Shown here: in pieces, positions 23,285 to 32,157 of the stretch | Layout of the letters: the number at the start of each line of letters is the position of its first letter | Numbering within the stretch: the first letter of the stretch is position 1 | DNA from: Nitrospira sp. SG-bin1 | Lineage (GTDB): Bacteria; Nitrospirota; Nitrospiria; Nitrospirales; Nitrospiraceae | Direction: 5' to 3' | Assembly: GCA_002083365.1 (NCBI GenBank) | Contig: LVWS01000030.1 | Span: 1 to 41,527 of the forward strand | DNA: 41,527 nt | Translations under genes and position numbers: made by a program | Notes under the pieces: model-generated | What the model was told of the DNA's origin: nothing | Seen by the model: only the letters and a program-made list of their open reading frames with translations | Database searches by the model: none

Positions 23285-23929
23285 ATGAAACCGTTGGTTC
23301 CTGCCGAGATCGAAGCGTACGCGGAGATTCACTCCATGCCGGAGTCGTCGGTCCGTCGCGCGCTGCGCGAAGAGACCCAGCGGACCATGGAGCACTCGCA
23401 AATGTTGGTGGGTCCCCTGGAAGGGGCGTTCTTGAAGATGATGACGCAGCTCGTGGGGGCGAAGCGGGTGCTCGAAATCGGAATGTTCACCGGCTACAGT
23501 GCTCTTTGTTTCGCGGAAGCCCTACCGGAAGACGGAACGGTGGTCACGTGTGAGATCGACGAAAAGCCCGCGGTATTGGCTCGGCGCTACATCTCGCAAG
23601 GCGGATTCGGAAAGAAAATCAGCATTCGAATGGGACCGGCGCTCGACACGATAAGGACACTCCTCGGCCCGTTCGATCTCATCTTCATCGATGCCGACAA
23701 GACAAATTATCTGAACTATTACCGGTGTGCACTGGACCTGCTGTCGCCGAATGGCGTGATCTTGATCGACAACGTGTTGTGGAGCGGCGACGTCTTGAAA
23801 CAGCCGCCGCCCGATGTCTCCACTGCCGCGATTCAGGAACTGAATCGTACGGTCGCAGCCGATCCGCGTGTGACGTCCGTGCTCGTTACCATCCGCGATG
23901 GGATCTTGGTGGTGAGGAAAGCCAAGTAA
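23285..23929 (+). CDS. O-methyltransferase, caffeoyl-CoA OMT-like
   Basis: 214 residues from the ATG at 23285; the frame is open upstream but overlaps the carboxypeptidase start. SAM-binding motif VLEIGMFTGYSA at 62-73, then acidic VTCEIDEKP at 87-95; metal-binding positions IFIDADK at 133-139 (Asp136, Asp138) and LIDNVLW at 160-166. This is the cation-dependent catechol O-methyltransferase family, cytoplasmic, acting on small phenolic or other hydroxyl compounds. The substrate cannot be told from sequence. The ribosome-binding site is weak. Confidence 0.9.
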   Translation: MKPLVPAEIEAYAEIHSMPESSVRRALREETQRTMEHSQMLVGPLEGAFLKMMTQLVGAKRVLEIGMFTGYSALCFAEALPEDGTVVTCEIDEKPAVLARRYISQGGFGKKISIRMGPALDTIRTLLGPFDLIFIDADKTNYLNYYRCALDLLSPNGVILIDNVLWSGDVLKQPPPDVSTAAIQELNRTVAADPRVTSVLVTIRDGILVVRKAK

Positions 23930-24380
23930 GGTCCTATAACTTCCGGTACCGCGACCCTCCCTACTTATGGTATCTGTACGGATACAGTTGTATCTCGTTT
24001 GATATTCCATCATGGCGACACACCCTCATCGCCGCGCTCCCTGCGTATGCAATGCAGCTGTTCCTCCGCTCGTTCATGGGTTTGTGCCATCTGTAGACAC
24101 GAGATGCAATCGTGTTCGCATGGGCAACTGGGATTGCGGAAACGCAGAGGTATAAGGAGATGGGTCAGCCAGGTGTTGGCGTAACGCCGAAGACCAGGAG
24201 CGAGACAAGCCTCTTCTCTCGGCGTGAAGGAGGCGTTGATGGAGCCGGCTGCAATCTGCGATTCGCTCATGCAGACGAGCAGGTTGCATCAGCATGCCAT
24301 GTGGTCTTTGCCCGTCGCAACCAAGATTGGGAGAACCATGAGGTCTCATTCTCGTCATGAACAATTCAGCGGAGGAGCCC
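23930..24380. other. Gene-poor stretch with GATAC repeats and a doubtful Cys-rich frame
   Basis: At 23967-23995 the units GTATC, GATAC and GTATC occur in close spacing, with CTGTA/TACAG forming a small hairpin; possible operator. A minus-strand frame (24010-24270) contains SCPCEHDCISCLQMA followed by THERAEEQLHCIRRE, a compact Cys cluster which may be a real small protein, but there is no ribosome-binding site and the first half looks non-coding. Nothing else was recognised. Confidence 0.3.
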
Positions 24381-24932
24381 ATGAATACGATGGATAAGAC
24401 GACTGATGAAAAACACATGCGGGCCGAGATGGACAAACTCATCGCGTCCCTGGACTTGCCGGAACTGAACAAAGAATTCATGCGGGCGCGGTGGTTGGAG
24501 CTGGTCATGTGGATGGATGGGAAGGCGAAGGAGTCGGTGTGGTGGTATCGCAGACTACGTTTGGCGACGATCATCGGCGGCGTCATCGTGCCGGCGCTGG
24601 TCAGCCTAAATGTCAGTGATGACACGGAGCCTGTAATCAAGCTCCTTACATTCGTGGTCAGTCTCGTAGTCGCCTTGAGCGCTGCGGTGGAGGAATTTTT
24701 TCGCTACGGCGAACGATGGCGGCACTACCGGCGGATGACCGAATTGCTCAAAAGCGAAGGCTGGCATTTCCTGCAGTTGAGCGGAAGCTACGCCGATCAA
24801 ACCCATATTCAGGCCTATCCGTCCTTTGCCACTCGGGTAGAGGAACTCAGCCGTGAAGAGGTGGAGTCTTACATCACTCAAGTGTTCAAGGAAAAGAAGG
24901 GAGCAGATGGCAAGGCTCCCGCCGTGTCATGA
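24381..24932 (+). CDS. DUF4231-type small membrane protein (SLATT-like)
   Basis: 183 residues from the ATG at 24381, with GGAGG five bases upstream; an ATG eight codons earlier is possible. A soluble N-terminal helix region is followed by WWYRRLRLATIIGGVIVPALVSLN and a second helix LLTFVVSLVVALSAAVEEFFRYGERW, then a C-terminal cytoplasmic region. The W.YRRLR entry and GGVIVPAL helix are typical of DUF4231. The wider SLATT superfamily has been proposed to act as pore-forming effectors in defence systems, but no sensor or nuclease gene adjoins here, so that role is not supported. Confidence 0.75.
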   Translation: MNTMDKTTDEKHMRAEMDKLIASLDLPELNKEFMRARWLELVMWMDGKAKESVWWYRRLRLATIIGGVIVPALVSLNVSDDTEPVIKLLTFVVSLVVALSAAVEEFFRYGERWRHYRRMTELLKSEGWHFLQLSGSYADQTHIQAYPSFATRVEELSREEVESYITQVFKEKKGADGKAPAVS

Positions 24933-25061
24933 AGCACGGTTATGCCGTCTTGAACAAGTCGAATGCTGAACGTTGCAGTCAACCGTGGATTTGATCGTGT
25001 AGTCGAAGAAGAACGGACATATGAGCTTAGAGGTATCGAACGGTGTGAGCATTGCGCGACT

Positions 25062-25090
25062 CGTGCGGGACGGTTTCCCCGCCCCGCACG
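25062..25090. terminator. GC-rich hairpin after the FKBP gene
   Basis: CGTGCGGG at 25062-25069 and CCCGCACG at 25083-25090 make an 8-bp perfect stem with a 13-base loop, 11 bases past the FKBP stop and between convergent genes. No T-run follows in either direction, so it may be a bidirectional terminator of weak type. Confidence 0.4.
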
Positions 25091-25101
25091 GGAAGAGAGG
25101 A

Positions 25102-25644
25102 TCACTTGGACGAAGCTTGCGCGACGTCCAAGACCTTGACGTCGAAGTGAAGTGTTTTCCCGGCCAGCGGATGGTTGAAGTCGAGCACGACCGTCTCATT
25201 CTTCACTTCTGAAATCCGCGGAAATACCGTACGGCCATCGGAGGTTTTCCCCTCTAATTGCGTTCCGACCTTTCGAGCATTGGACGGAACCATGTTCTTG
25301 TCCACTTCTTGAAACGCCTTCGGATCAACGGAGCCGTAGGCTTCCGCCGGAGCCACGGTGACATTCTTTTTCTCTCCTGCCGTCATGCCCTCCAGCGCCT
25401 TCTCCAGCCCAGGGATGATCTCATGGCGTCCTTGCATGACTTTTAACGGCTCTCCTCCTACATTGGTATCCACGACCGATTGATCGTCCAACTTCATGGT
25501 GTATTCCAACGTGACCTGTTTCCCGTTCGAAACCGTCATAGCTGATGCTCCTTTCTTGGCGTCTCCCGCTGAGGCACAGGCAGCGAAAAGGAAGAGAACT
25601 GCGCACCAACCGCAGAGGGACTGAAATACATATGGTCGTCTCAT
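25102..25644 (-). CDS. Exported FKBP-type peptidyl-prolyl isomerase, SlyD-like
   Basis: 180 residues with a lipobox-like AAC ending at Cys23, so probably a lipoprotein. The FKBP domain begins near GKQVTLEYTMKLDDQSVVDTN and includes GRHEIIPGLEKALEGMTAGEKKNV and PAEAYGSVDPKAFQEV, the SlyD arrangement with its inserted-in-flap chaperone region (VPSNARKVGTQLEGKTSDGR). DFNHPLAGKTLHFDVKV closes the fold. It lacks the His-rich metal tail of E. coli SlyD. AGGAGGT precedes the ATG. It should aid proline isomerisation and folding of envelope proteins. Confidence 0.92.
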   Translation of the reverse strand: MRRPYVFQSLCGWCAVLFLFAACASAGDAKKGASAMTVSNGKQVTLEYTMKLDDQSVVDTNVGGEPLKVMQGRHEIIPGLEKALEGMTAGEKKNVTVAPAEAYGSVDPKAFQEVDKNMVPSNARKVGTQLEGKTSDGRTVFPRISEVKNETVVLDFNHPLAGKTLHFDVKVLDVAQASSK

Positions 25645-25865
25645 AGGTACCTCCTGTGAGAAGTGGTTCGTGAATAGACTGGAAAGGGTCGCGAACAGAT
25701 GTGCGCAGGCAGGCGATCGTTCCAGACTAAGTTTGTTTGGATATTTTCACGCTACCACATCAACTCACGTGATGCTACCCGCAATTTCCCGAGCGTTCTA
25801 TTGTGGTACAGAGTGACGCGGGCCGGCTATTGGCTATAAGCTATCAGCCACAAGCTTTCGTCCGA

Positions 25866-26162
25866 CTATCCGCCAGCCATGGCGCCCACGATCAGCAACG
25901 GCTCCGACCCATCGGCGACCGCGTCAGGCAACGGCTGATCCACTGGTTCATGGGAGAGATCCTGCTCACATGCAAAGAACCGGATGAAGGGGCGCCGTTT
26001 GTGGGTCGTATGATCACGGATGGTTCCACGCAGCATGGGATAGCGAATCTCGAGCGCGTCGAGCACCGACTGTTGGGTTATGGGGCCAGCGATATCCAGC
26101 GTCACTTCACCATCGACGCGAGCCAGAGTCCGCAAGTGTTGGGGCAGGATGACACGTATCAT
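25866..26162 (-). CDS. MoaD/ThiS-like ubiquitin-fold protein
   Basis: 98 residues from ATG at 26162; no good ribosome-binding site is seen. The fold pattern MIRVILPQHLRTLARV, VTLDIAGPITQQSVLDAL, and the end PLLIVGAMAGG fit the MoaD/ThiS family. The C-terminal Gly-Gly (97-98) is the site that takes sulfur as thiocarboxylate in the family. No MoaE, MoeB or ThiG gene is next to it. Instead, it follows the BNR-repeat protein gene by 88 bases on the same strand; I recall this pairing from other bacteria, so it may be a dedicated sulfur carrier or binding partner. Function unknown. Confidence 0.8.
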   Translation of the reverse strand: MIRVILPQHLRTLARVDGEVTLDIAGPITQQSVLDALEIRYPMLRGTIRDHTTHKRRPFIRFFACEQDLSHEPVDQPLPDAVADGSEPLLIVGAMAGG

Positions 26163-26250
26163 AAGGCGCTTTCGGATACTTGATGGTTCGAGTTTCGACG
26201 TCGTAACTCGAGACCCGCAACTCGGGACTCTTACGCCAACAAGATGAGCT

Positions 26251-27438
26251 TCAAGCGGACAGTGTTTGGGCTTCGACGGAAAGCACCGCCGGTAGATCCC
26301 GCACGATCGGCTCCCAGCTGTCACCCCCGTTGGCCGAACCATAGATTTGCCCGCCAGTCGTGCCAAAATAGATGCCGCAAGGATCCAGCTGATCGACGGC
26401 CATCGCGTCACGCAAGATGTTCACATAGCAATTCTCTTGCGGGAGTCCTTTCGTCAGCGCCTCCCATTCGTGTCCGCCGACTTTGCTGCGGTACACGCGT
26501 AATTTGCCCTCGGGGGGGTAATGTTCGGAGTCGCTCTTGATCGGCACCACGTAGACCGTGTTCGGGTCGTGGGCATGGACGGCAACCGGAAATCCGAAAT
26601 CGCTCGGCAAGTTTCCGCTGATCTCGTGCCAGGACTCACCGCCATCGTCGCTTCGCAACACGTCCCAGTGTTTCTGCATGAACAGCACGTTCGGACGCGA
26701 CGGATGCATCGTGATGCAGTGGACACAGTGTCCGACTTCGGCATCCGGATCGGGGAGCTCATACTGGGATTTCAAGCCTTTGTTCACAGGGCGCCATGTC
26801 CGGCCTGCATCGTCGCTGCGAAACGTGCCGGCGGCTGAGATGGCCACGAAGATCCGATCCGGATTCTCCTTGTTTAGCACGATCGTGTGGAGACACATGC
26901 CGCCGGCGCCCGGTTGCCAAAGTTGGCCTTTGGCACCCCGCAGTCCTGCCAGCTCTTTCCACGTCTTGCCGCCGTCGATCGATTTGAAGATTGCCGCATC
27001 TTCGACGCCCGCGTATACCGTGTTCGGGTCGTTCAATGACGGTTCGAGGTGCCACACCCGCTTGAATTCCCACGGCCGTTGCGACCCGTCGTAATGCTGG
27101 TGTGTGGTGAGCGGCCGGCCGGTTTCGGCGGTGCTGTCGTAGAGGAACATGTTGCTCTCGCCCTTCGGCATACCGTCTTCACCCATGAGGTCCTCGGGTT
27201 TCGTCCCTGGCGGATTCCATGTCTTCCCGCCGTCATCCGATCGTTGAATCACTTGGCCAAACCAACTGCTGGTTTGCGAGGCGTACAATCGATTCGGATC
27301 CACCGGCGAGCCCTTGAGGTGGTACAGCTCCCATCCACCGAAGTGGGGACCTTGTACCGTCCACTGTTTGCGCTTGCCGTCCGATGTGAGAATGAAGGCG
27401 CCCTTCCTCGTTCCAACCAATATTCGAACGCTGCTCAT
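26251..27438 (-). CDS. BNR/Asp-box repeat beta-propeller protein
   Basis: 395 residues from ATG at 27438, with AAGGAG about nine bases upstream. At least five Asp boxes (S-x-D-x-G-x-T/S-W) are seen: SDDGGKTW, SIDGGKTW, SDDAGRTW, SDDGGESW and a degenerate ANGGDSW. Such repeats build a five- to seven-bladed propeller as in sialidases and the VPS10/photosystem II assembly type. The start VRILVGTRKGAFIL is cytoplasmic in look, with no signal peptide, and sialidase catalytic residues are not evident. It is probably a binding protein rather than a hydrolase. Paired with the downstream MoaD-like gene. Confidence 0.85.
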   Translation of the reverse strand: MSSVRILVGTRKGAFILTSDGKRKQWTVQGPHFGGWELYHLKGSPVDPNRLYASQTSSWFGQVIQRSDDGGKTWNPPGTKPEDLMGEDGMPKGESNMFLYDSTAETGRPLTTHQHYDGSQRPWEFKRVWHLEPSLNDPNTVYAGVEDAAIFKSIDGGKTWKELAGLRGAKGQLWQPGAGGMCLHTIVLNKENPDRIFVAISAAGTFRSDDAGRTWRPVNKGLKSQYELPDPDAEVGHCVHCITMHPSRPNVLFMQKHWDVLRSDDGGESWHEISGNLPSDFGFPVAVHAHDPNTVYVVPIKSDSEHYPPEGKLRVYRSKVGGHEWEALTKGLPQENCYVNILRDAMAVDQLDPCGIYFGTTGGQIYGSANGGDSWEPIVRDLPAVLSVEAQTLSA

Positions 27439-27628
27439 CGGCATGACTCCTTTCATGTGATGGCCGACTTTCGTGGTCAACCGTCAACCGGTTCGTAAGT
27501 TAGTCGTGCAACGGGAAGGAAATCGACAAGGGCTCGAAGGGCGCGCAGGATTCAGCCCACAAGCGACAGGTACACCACGGCACCCTTGTATTAGATTCCT
27601 CGCAGCCGGCTATGTTATTGGGGTCCGA

Positions 27629-28228
27629 TTATTGTTTTCTGGTATAGACGATCTCCAGGAACTTCGCTTCTTTTTCCTTTCCGTGGGATCCATACATCTC
27701 GAACGTATGATTGTCGGCGTCGGTGATCTTCCAGACCGCGCGGTGCGTCATCTTGCCGCCGCCCGGCTCCGGATGGGAGCCTCGCAAGGTGATGGTTTTG
27801 CCGTCCGCGCTTGCCGTGCCTTCCATGAAGAAGATGCCGGTCCCCATCGTATCCATCCAGGCCGTGACATATTTCTTGGTCAGATTATCGTAGCCATCGA
27901 TGCCGATGCCGTTGAACGGCTGCCCCATCATTTGCCCGTTGTATTCCTGATAGAGGAACCGTCCGTCGAGTAACATCTTCATCTCCGCCGTGCCGGTCGA
28001 TTCCGTCGGAGGTTTGCCCGGCTCCATCCATTCCTTCGTTTGGGTTGTCCAACTACCGGCCAAGCTCTCGAACAGCTTGTGCGGCTCGCCTGGTTGGGCC
28101 AGTTTCTTCCAGACTTCCATCATCTCTTGAGGATCCATCGCCTTTTGATGCTTCTTCTCTTTTGCGAAGCCCGGAGAGACAGTGAGCGCGATGCCTAAGA
28201 CGGTGATGGCTAACGATGTGATACGCAT
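27629..28228 (-). CDS. DUF1579 family exported protein
   Basis: 199 residues from ATG at 28228 preceded by a near-perfect AAGGAGGT; in-frame codons upstream are not coding. Signal peptide ends GFA at about 20-22. The mature part has LFESLAGSWTTQTKEWMEPGKPP, GTAEMKMLLDGRFLYQEYNG and GIGIDGYDNLTKKYVTAWMD, a lipocalin-like beta-barrel of the DUF1579 type. It may bind a hydrophobic ligand; function is not known. It lies 186 bases downstream of the ABC-2 permease on the same strand. Confidence 0.85.
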   Translation of the reverse strand: MRITSLAITVLGIALTVSPGFAKEKKHQKAMDPQEMMEVWKKLAQPGEPHKLFESLAGSWTTQTKEWMEPGKPPTESTGTAEMKMLLDGRFLYQEYNGQMMGQPFNGIGIDGYDNLTKKYVTAWMDTMGTGIFFMEGTASADGKTITLRGSHPEPGGGKMTHRAVWKITDADNHTFEMYGSHGKEKEAKFLEIVYTRKQ

Positions 28229-28414
28229 GGTGACCTCCTTGTGAGTGATGGGATTCGGGTTGATGTTGCTGTTTGTCGTAGGATAGTCGTTCGACATTAT
28301 GAAAATCGACAGCTATCCGTACGAGTCACTGGGGAAACAATGTCTTGCCGATTCCGTCAGCCGATGTCCGCGAAATATTTCATGAAGCCGCTGCGTCGCC
28401 ACAAGCGGTCGGCC

Positions 28415-29557
28415 TTAATCCAGTGTCTGCCGATACCGCTTCACGCCGACGGCAAGTGCGACCACGGCGAACAGAATAATCTGCCAAAGTTGCAGCAGGA
28501 CCTCGTGGAGGCCGTTGCCTTTCAGCATGATGCCCCGCACGATGCGTAAAAAGTGCGTCAAGGGCAGGACTTCACCGATCGTTTGAGCCCAGTAAGGCAT
28601 GCCGCGAAAGGGGAACATGAATCCGGAGAGCAGGAGGGACGGCAAAAAGAAAAAGAAGGACAGCTGCACGGCCTGCAGTTGGTTCTGCGCCAGGGTGGAG
28701 AAGGTGATACCCATGGCCAAATTCGCGATAATGAAGACGAGCGCGGCCACCATCAGCATGGGAATATTGCCGTAGATCGGAACATGGAAAAGGAAGTGTG
28801 CCGCCAGCAGGATCAATAAGACTTGAATGTAGCCGACGAGGATGTAGGGCAAGACCTTGCCGATCATGACCTCGAACGGACGCGTCGGCATCGAGAGGAG
28901 GTTTTCCATCGTGCCCCGCTCACGCTCCCGCGTAATCGCCAAACCCGTGATCATGACCATCGTCATCGTGAGGACCACGCCCATCAGACCCGGCACGATG
29001 TTGTACTGGGTGATCGCCTCAGGGTTGTACCGCGCATGAATCCGCAGATCGATGGGGGGCGGCTCACCGGCGAGAAACGCCAGCGGTCCTTTGAGATCCT
29101 GTTGCAGCACACTGGTCATCAACACCCGCAGCGAGCCGATGGCGTTGCTGGTGGACGCCGGGTCGGTCGCATCGGCTTCGACTACGATGGCCGGTCTGTC
29201 GCCTCGCAGGACATCGCGTGAGAAGTTTTGGGGAATGGTGAGGACGAACTGCACGTCTCCGCGCGCCAGGACCTCTTCGGCTTCCCGCTCGCTCGTGACC
29301 TGTCGGACGAACTCGAAATAGGCGCTGTTCTTGATGGCTTGGAGCAGGGTTCGTCCCTGGGGGCCATGATCGGCCAGGAGCACCGCCGTGGGGAGATGTT
29401 TGGGATCGGCATTGATGGCGAGCCCGAACAGGATGAGCTGAATCAGGGGGATCCCGATCATCATGCCGAACGTGACGCGGTCGCGCCCCATTTGGATGAA
29501 CTCTTTGACGACGATTGCCCAGAAGCGGGAGAGTGAAAAGATTCGCCGGTGAGTCAT
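28415..29557 (-). CDS. ABC-2 type export permease
   Basis: 380 residues. A first helix at about 26-46, a large extracytoplasmic domain (about 50-180, with VLLADHGPQGRTLLQAI and QVTSEREAEEVLARGDVQFVLTIP), then five helices from about 185; the fold of YhhJ/YbhR-type permeases. ITREREREGTMENLLSMPTRPFEV-like loop (TRERERGTMENLL) is the coupling region to the ATPase. It overlaps the ATPase gene by 4 bases. As the operon has one permease of this type, it would need to act as a homodimer. Export of drugs or envelope compounds is likely. Confidence 0.92.
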   Translation of the reverse strand: MTHRRIFSLSRFWAIVVKEFIQMGRDRVTFGMMIGIPLIQLILFGLAINADPKHLPTAVLLADHGPQGRTLLQAIKNSAYFEFVRQVTSEREAEEVLARGDVQFVLTIPQNFSRDVLRGDRPAIVVEADATDPASTSNAIGSLRVLMTSVLQQDLKGPLAFLAGEPPPIDLRIHARYNPEAITQYNIVPGLMGVVLTMTMVMITGLAITRERERGTMENLLSMPTRPFEVMIGKVLPYILVGYIQVLLILLAAHFLFHVPIYGNIPMLMVAALVFIIANLAMGITFSTLAQNQLQAVQLSFFFFLPSLLLSGFMFPFRGMPYWAQTIGEVLPLTHFLRIVRGIMLKGNGLHEVLLQLWQIILFAVVALAVGVKRYRQTLD

Positions 29558-30495
29558 GACGCAAAATTATCCGATGAGCGATGCATCAGATGGATGAACA
29601 CGTCTTCCAGACCGGTGCCGACGCGATGCCATTCGTAGGGAGCTCGACGAAACGGGGCAATGGTCGCCTCAAGGGTCGTGGGATCGTCCCCACTGACATG
29701 CAAACGATCGCCGAAGGCTACCGCCTGTTGCACGCCCGGCTGTCGACGCAATTCCATCGCCAGCTGATGGAGGTTCGGTCCGCTGACCGACCAGGTGGTG
29801 AGCCGGGCTTGGTCGATCACTTCCGGGACGGTGCCGTTTGCCAACAGCTTGCCATAGGCGATATAGGCCAGCCGATGGCAGCGCTCCGCTTCGTCCATGT
29901 AATGGGTGGTGATCAGAAACGTCAGGCCCTCAGCCGCGAGTGCATGGATCTGTTCCCAAAACTCCCGCCGGGCTTTCGGATCGACTCCAGCCGTCGGCTC
30001 GTCGAGCAGCAGCAATTGCGGCTGGTGGATCAGGCAGGCGGCCAGTGCCAGCCGTTGCTTCCAGCCTCCGGAAAGCTGCCCTGCAAGCTGGGTCCTTCGA
30101 CCCGCTAAGCCGAGCCGCTCGAGACTCTGCCCGACGGCCTCGCGCCGATGGTCGATCCTGAACATGCGGGCGACGAAGTCCAAATTTTCGGCGATACTCA
30201 GGTCTTCGTAGTAACTGAACCGTTGCGTCATGTAGCCGACCGAAGCCTTGATCGCGTCGCTTTCGGTGATGACGTCGTACCCCAAACAGGTGCCGCTGCC
30301 TCCATCCGCCCGCAAAAGACCGCAGAGCATGCGGATGAAGGTGGTCTTCCCGCTGCCGTTCGGCCCGAGAAATCCGTAGATCTCCCCGCGCCGCACTTGC
30401 AGTCCGATGCGATCGACGACGGTCCGTGTCCCGAAACGCTTGGTCATGTCGCGCACGTCGATGGCGAGATCGTCCTCCTTGATCGTCTGTGTCAT
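29554..30495 (-). CDS. ABC exporter ATP-binding protein
   Basis: 313 residues with one nucleotide-binding domain: Walker A GPNGSGKT at 44-51, Q-loop TQRFSYYEDLSIAEN, signature LSGGWKQR at 141-148, Walker B LLLLDEPTAGVD at 161-172, switch TTHYMDEAERC. The C-terminal 80 residues have the DUF4162-like region of the CcmA/NatA group. It overlaps both neighbours by 4 bases, so stoichiometry is likely set by translational coupling with HlyD-like and permease genes. Unlike E. coli YbhF it has one rather than two ATPase domains. Confidence 0.94.
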   Translation of the reverse strand: MTQTIKEDDLAIDVRDMTKRFGTRTVVDRIGLQVRRGEIYGFLGPNGSGKTTFIRMLCGLLRADGGSGTCLGYDVITESDAIKASVGYMTQRFSYYEDLSIAENLDFVARMFRIDHRREAVGQSLERLGLAGRRTQLAGQLSGGWKQRLALAACLIHQPQLLLLDEPTAGVDPKARREFWEQIHALAAEGLTFLITTHYMDEAERCHRLAYIAYGKLLANGTVPEVIDQARLTTWSVSGPNLHQLAMELRRQPGVQQAVAFGDRLHVSGDDPTTLEATIAPFRRAPYEWHRVGTGLEDVFIHLMHRSSDNFAS

Positions 30496-31481
30496 GGGGC
30501 TCCGTTGAACCGCACATCCACCGGTTGGCCCGGATGCAGATTCGATGCAATGCCCGGCTCGAACAGGATTTCAATCATGAAGACCAGCTTCTCTCGGTTG
30601 TCCCGACTGTAGATGACCGGCGGCGTATATTCCGCCCGCGGCGAGATGTAACTCACCGTTCCGTGGAAAGAGCCGTGGACTCCGTCCACCTCCACCTGCA
30701 CGGGATCTCCGAGTTTCACCGTGCCGAGTTTCCTCTCGGACACGAATGTACGGACTTTGATATGGTCCGGCGGCAGCAGTACGACGACGGGACGTCCCGC
30801 CGGCACCCATTCTCCCTCTCGGTAAAGCGTGTCGAACACGAATCCGGATTTCGGCGCGACCTGCCGTTTCTGCGCCAGTTCCCATTCGGCTTTTGCCAAC
30901 GCCGCTTCCCTGGCTCGAACTTCGGCTTCAGCGGCCGCCACCTGATCGGCACGAGAACCGAGCAATGCCGTGGTGAGCTCCGCTTGCAGTTGCGCGACTC
31001 GTTGCTGATTCTGGTCACGGGCGGAGCGCGCTCGATCCACTTCCAACTCCACGGCTGCGCCAGGGACCGCCCTGAGGCCCTCCTGGCGGCCCACCTCTCG
31101 GAGCGAGAGCCGCAACGCCGTCTGCGCCTGTTTCAGTTGCGCCTTGAGCGATTCGATTTCAGAGGGACGCTTGCCCTTCTTCGCATCGTCAAGATTGGCC
31201 CGTGCTTGGCTCAATTTCCGCTCCGCTTCATCTCTGAGGGCTTTCTCCGAGACTTGCTCCAGTGCAAACAACGGATCGCCGGTGTCCACCTGGGTGCCGC
31301 GCCGTACCGACAAGGAGCGCAGGGCTCCGGCATAGGGGGATGCGACGTAAACATATTCCCCTTCCACATATCCTTGGACCTGATCGGAGGCAGACGGTTC
31401 ACAGCCCATGAAGAGTGCCGCCGTGAACGCAACGGCAAGGCCCGTCATCGGACGTCTCATGGAGTGACTGCCGACCGTCAT
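30492..31481 (-). CDS. HlyD-type membrane fusion lipoprotein
   Basis: 329 residues with a lipobox MGC at Cys27. Lipoyl/barrel halves (VYVASPYAGALRSLSVRRGTQVDTGDPLFALEQ and AELVAPKSGFV-type VAPKSGFVFDTLYREGEWV) flank a coiled-coil hairpin of about 130 residues (EAERKLSQARANLDDAKKGKR). This is the adaptor of YbhG/YhiI type joining an inner-membrane ABC exporter to an outer-membrane TolC channel. TolC is not encoded in the window. It overlaps the TetR gene and ATPase gene by 4 bases each. Confidence 0.92.
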   Translation of the reverse strand: MTVGSHSMRRPMTGLAVAFTAALFMGCEPSASDQVQGYVEGEYVYVASPYAGALRSLSVRRGTQVDTGDPLFALEQVSEKALRDEAERKLSQARANLDDAKKGKRPSEIESLKAQLKQAQTALRLSLREVGRQEGLRAVPGAAVELEVDRARSARDQNQQRVAQLQAELTTALLGSRADQVAAAEAEVRAREAALAKAEWELAQKRQVAPKSGFVFDTLYREGEWVPAGRPVVVLLPPDHIKVRTFVSERKLGTVKLGDPVQVEVDGVHGSFHGTVSYISPRAEYTPPVIYSRDNREKLVFMIEILFEPGIASNLHPGQPVDVRFNGAP

Positions 31482-32107
31482 GCCGATACCCTCGCTCCGT
31501 GCTTCAATACCCCTTCCAAAATCACGCGAATAATGGACGAATAGCCGGTTTCAACGGTGAGACCCAGTGCCGTCAACTTCGGTGGATTCATGATCGCCTG
31601 GACAGCGCCCAATAAGATTTCGATGATGAGATGGGTGGGAATATCGCTCCGGATCATCCCGGCCTTTCGGCCCTTCTCGAAAAGGGCGCCGAAGTGCCGG
31701 CTGATCAGCTCTCGGCGACGGTGTTCGATCAGTTGAAACAGCTCCGGTGTCTCGCGGGCGATGTCTCGCACGAATGCCGGCTGAATCTCAGCCGTATGTC
31801 GCTGCAGGCATTCGAGCAAGCGATGCAGCGACGACTCGACGGTCGATACATCGGCGCGGCTCAGTTGAGATAGGTCCGTTTCGATTTCCTCCGCCTTCGC
31901 GAAGAGGACCGCCTGTACGAGCTTCTGTTTACCGGGGAAGTGCGCATATAAGGTCTTCTTGCTCATCCCAAGTTCGGCCGCGAGGTCATCCATGCTGACG
32001 GTTCGAAATCCATGCGCGAAGAATTGCCGGCGTGCGGCCTGAATGACCCGCTGAGCGGGGGAGCGATCAGGGAGTGCGCGCTTCGACTCGGACTTCTTGG
32101 AAGGCAT
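31478..32107 (-). CDS. TetR/AcrR family regulator of the exporter operon
   Basis: 209 residues. N-terminal helix-turn-helix at about 18-64: RVIQAARRQFFAHGFRTVSMDDLAAELGMSKKTLYAHFPGKQKLV. The C-terminal ligand domain is variable. The gene leads the exporter operon, with a 4-base overlap to the HlyD-like gene, and a palindrome of about 30 bp lies 20 bases before its start. The likely role is ligand-relieved repression of its own operon. The inducer is not identifiable. Confidence 0.93.
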   Translation of the reverse strand: MPSKKSESKRALPDRSPAQRVIQAARRQFFAHGFRTVSMDDLAAELGMSKKTLYAHFPGKQKLVQAVLFAKAEEIETDLSQLSRADVSTVESSLHRLLECLQRHTAEIQPAFVRDIARETPELFQLIEHRRRELISRHFGALFEKGRKAGMIRSDIPTHLIIEILLGAVQAIMNPPKLTALGLTVETGYSSIIRVILEGVLKHGARVSA

Positions 32108-32127
32108 GGGACACTCCGGTGATACTT

Positions 32128-32157
32128 AGGAAACTAGTTACGTACTACCAGTTTCCT
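32128..32157. promoter_or_regulatory. Imperfect palindrome, likely TetR operator
   Basis: AGGAAACT at 32128-32135 is matched by AGTTTCCT at 32150-32157, with TACGTA in the centre region. Inner bases also show partial symmetry (GT..AC). Size, site and spacing from the TetR start (20 bases) fit autoregulation. Confidence 0.6.

Noticed and set aside
24357..24932. SLATT-type defence system
   Set aside because: Only the DUF4231 membrane protein is present; no sensor, nuclease or nucleotide-synthase gene adjoins it.
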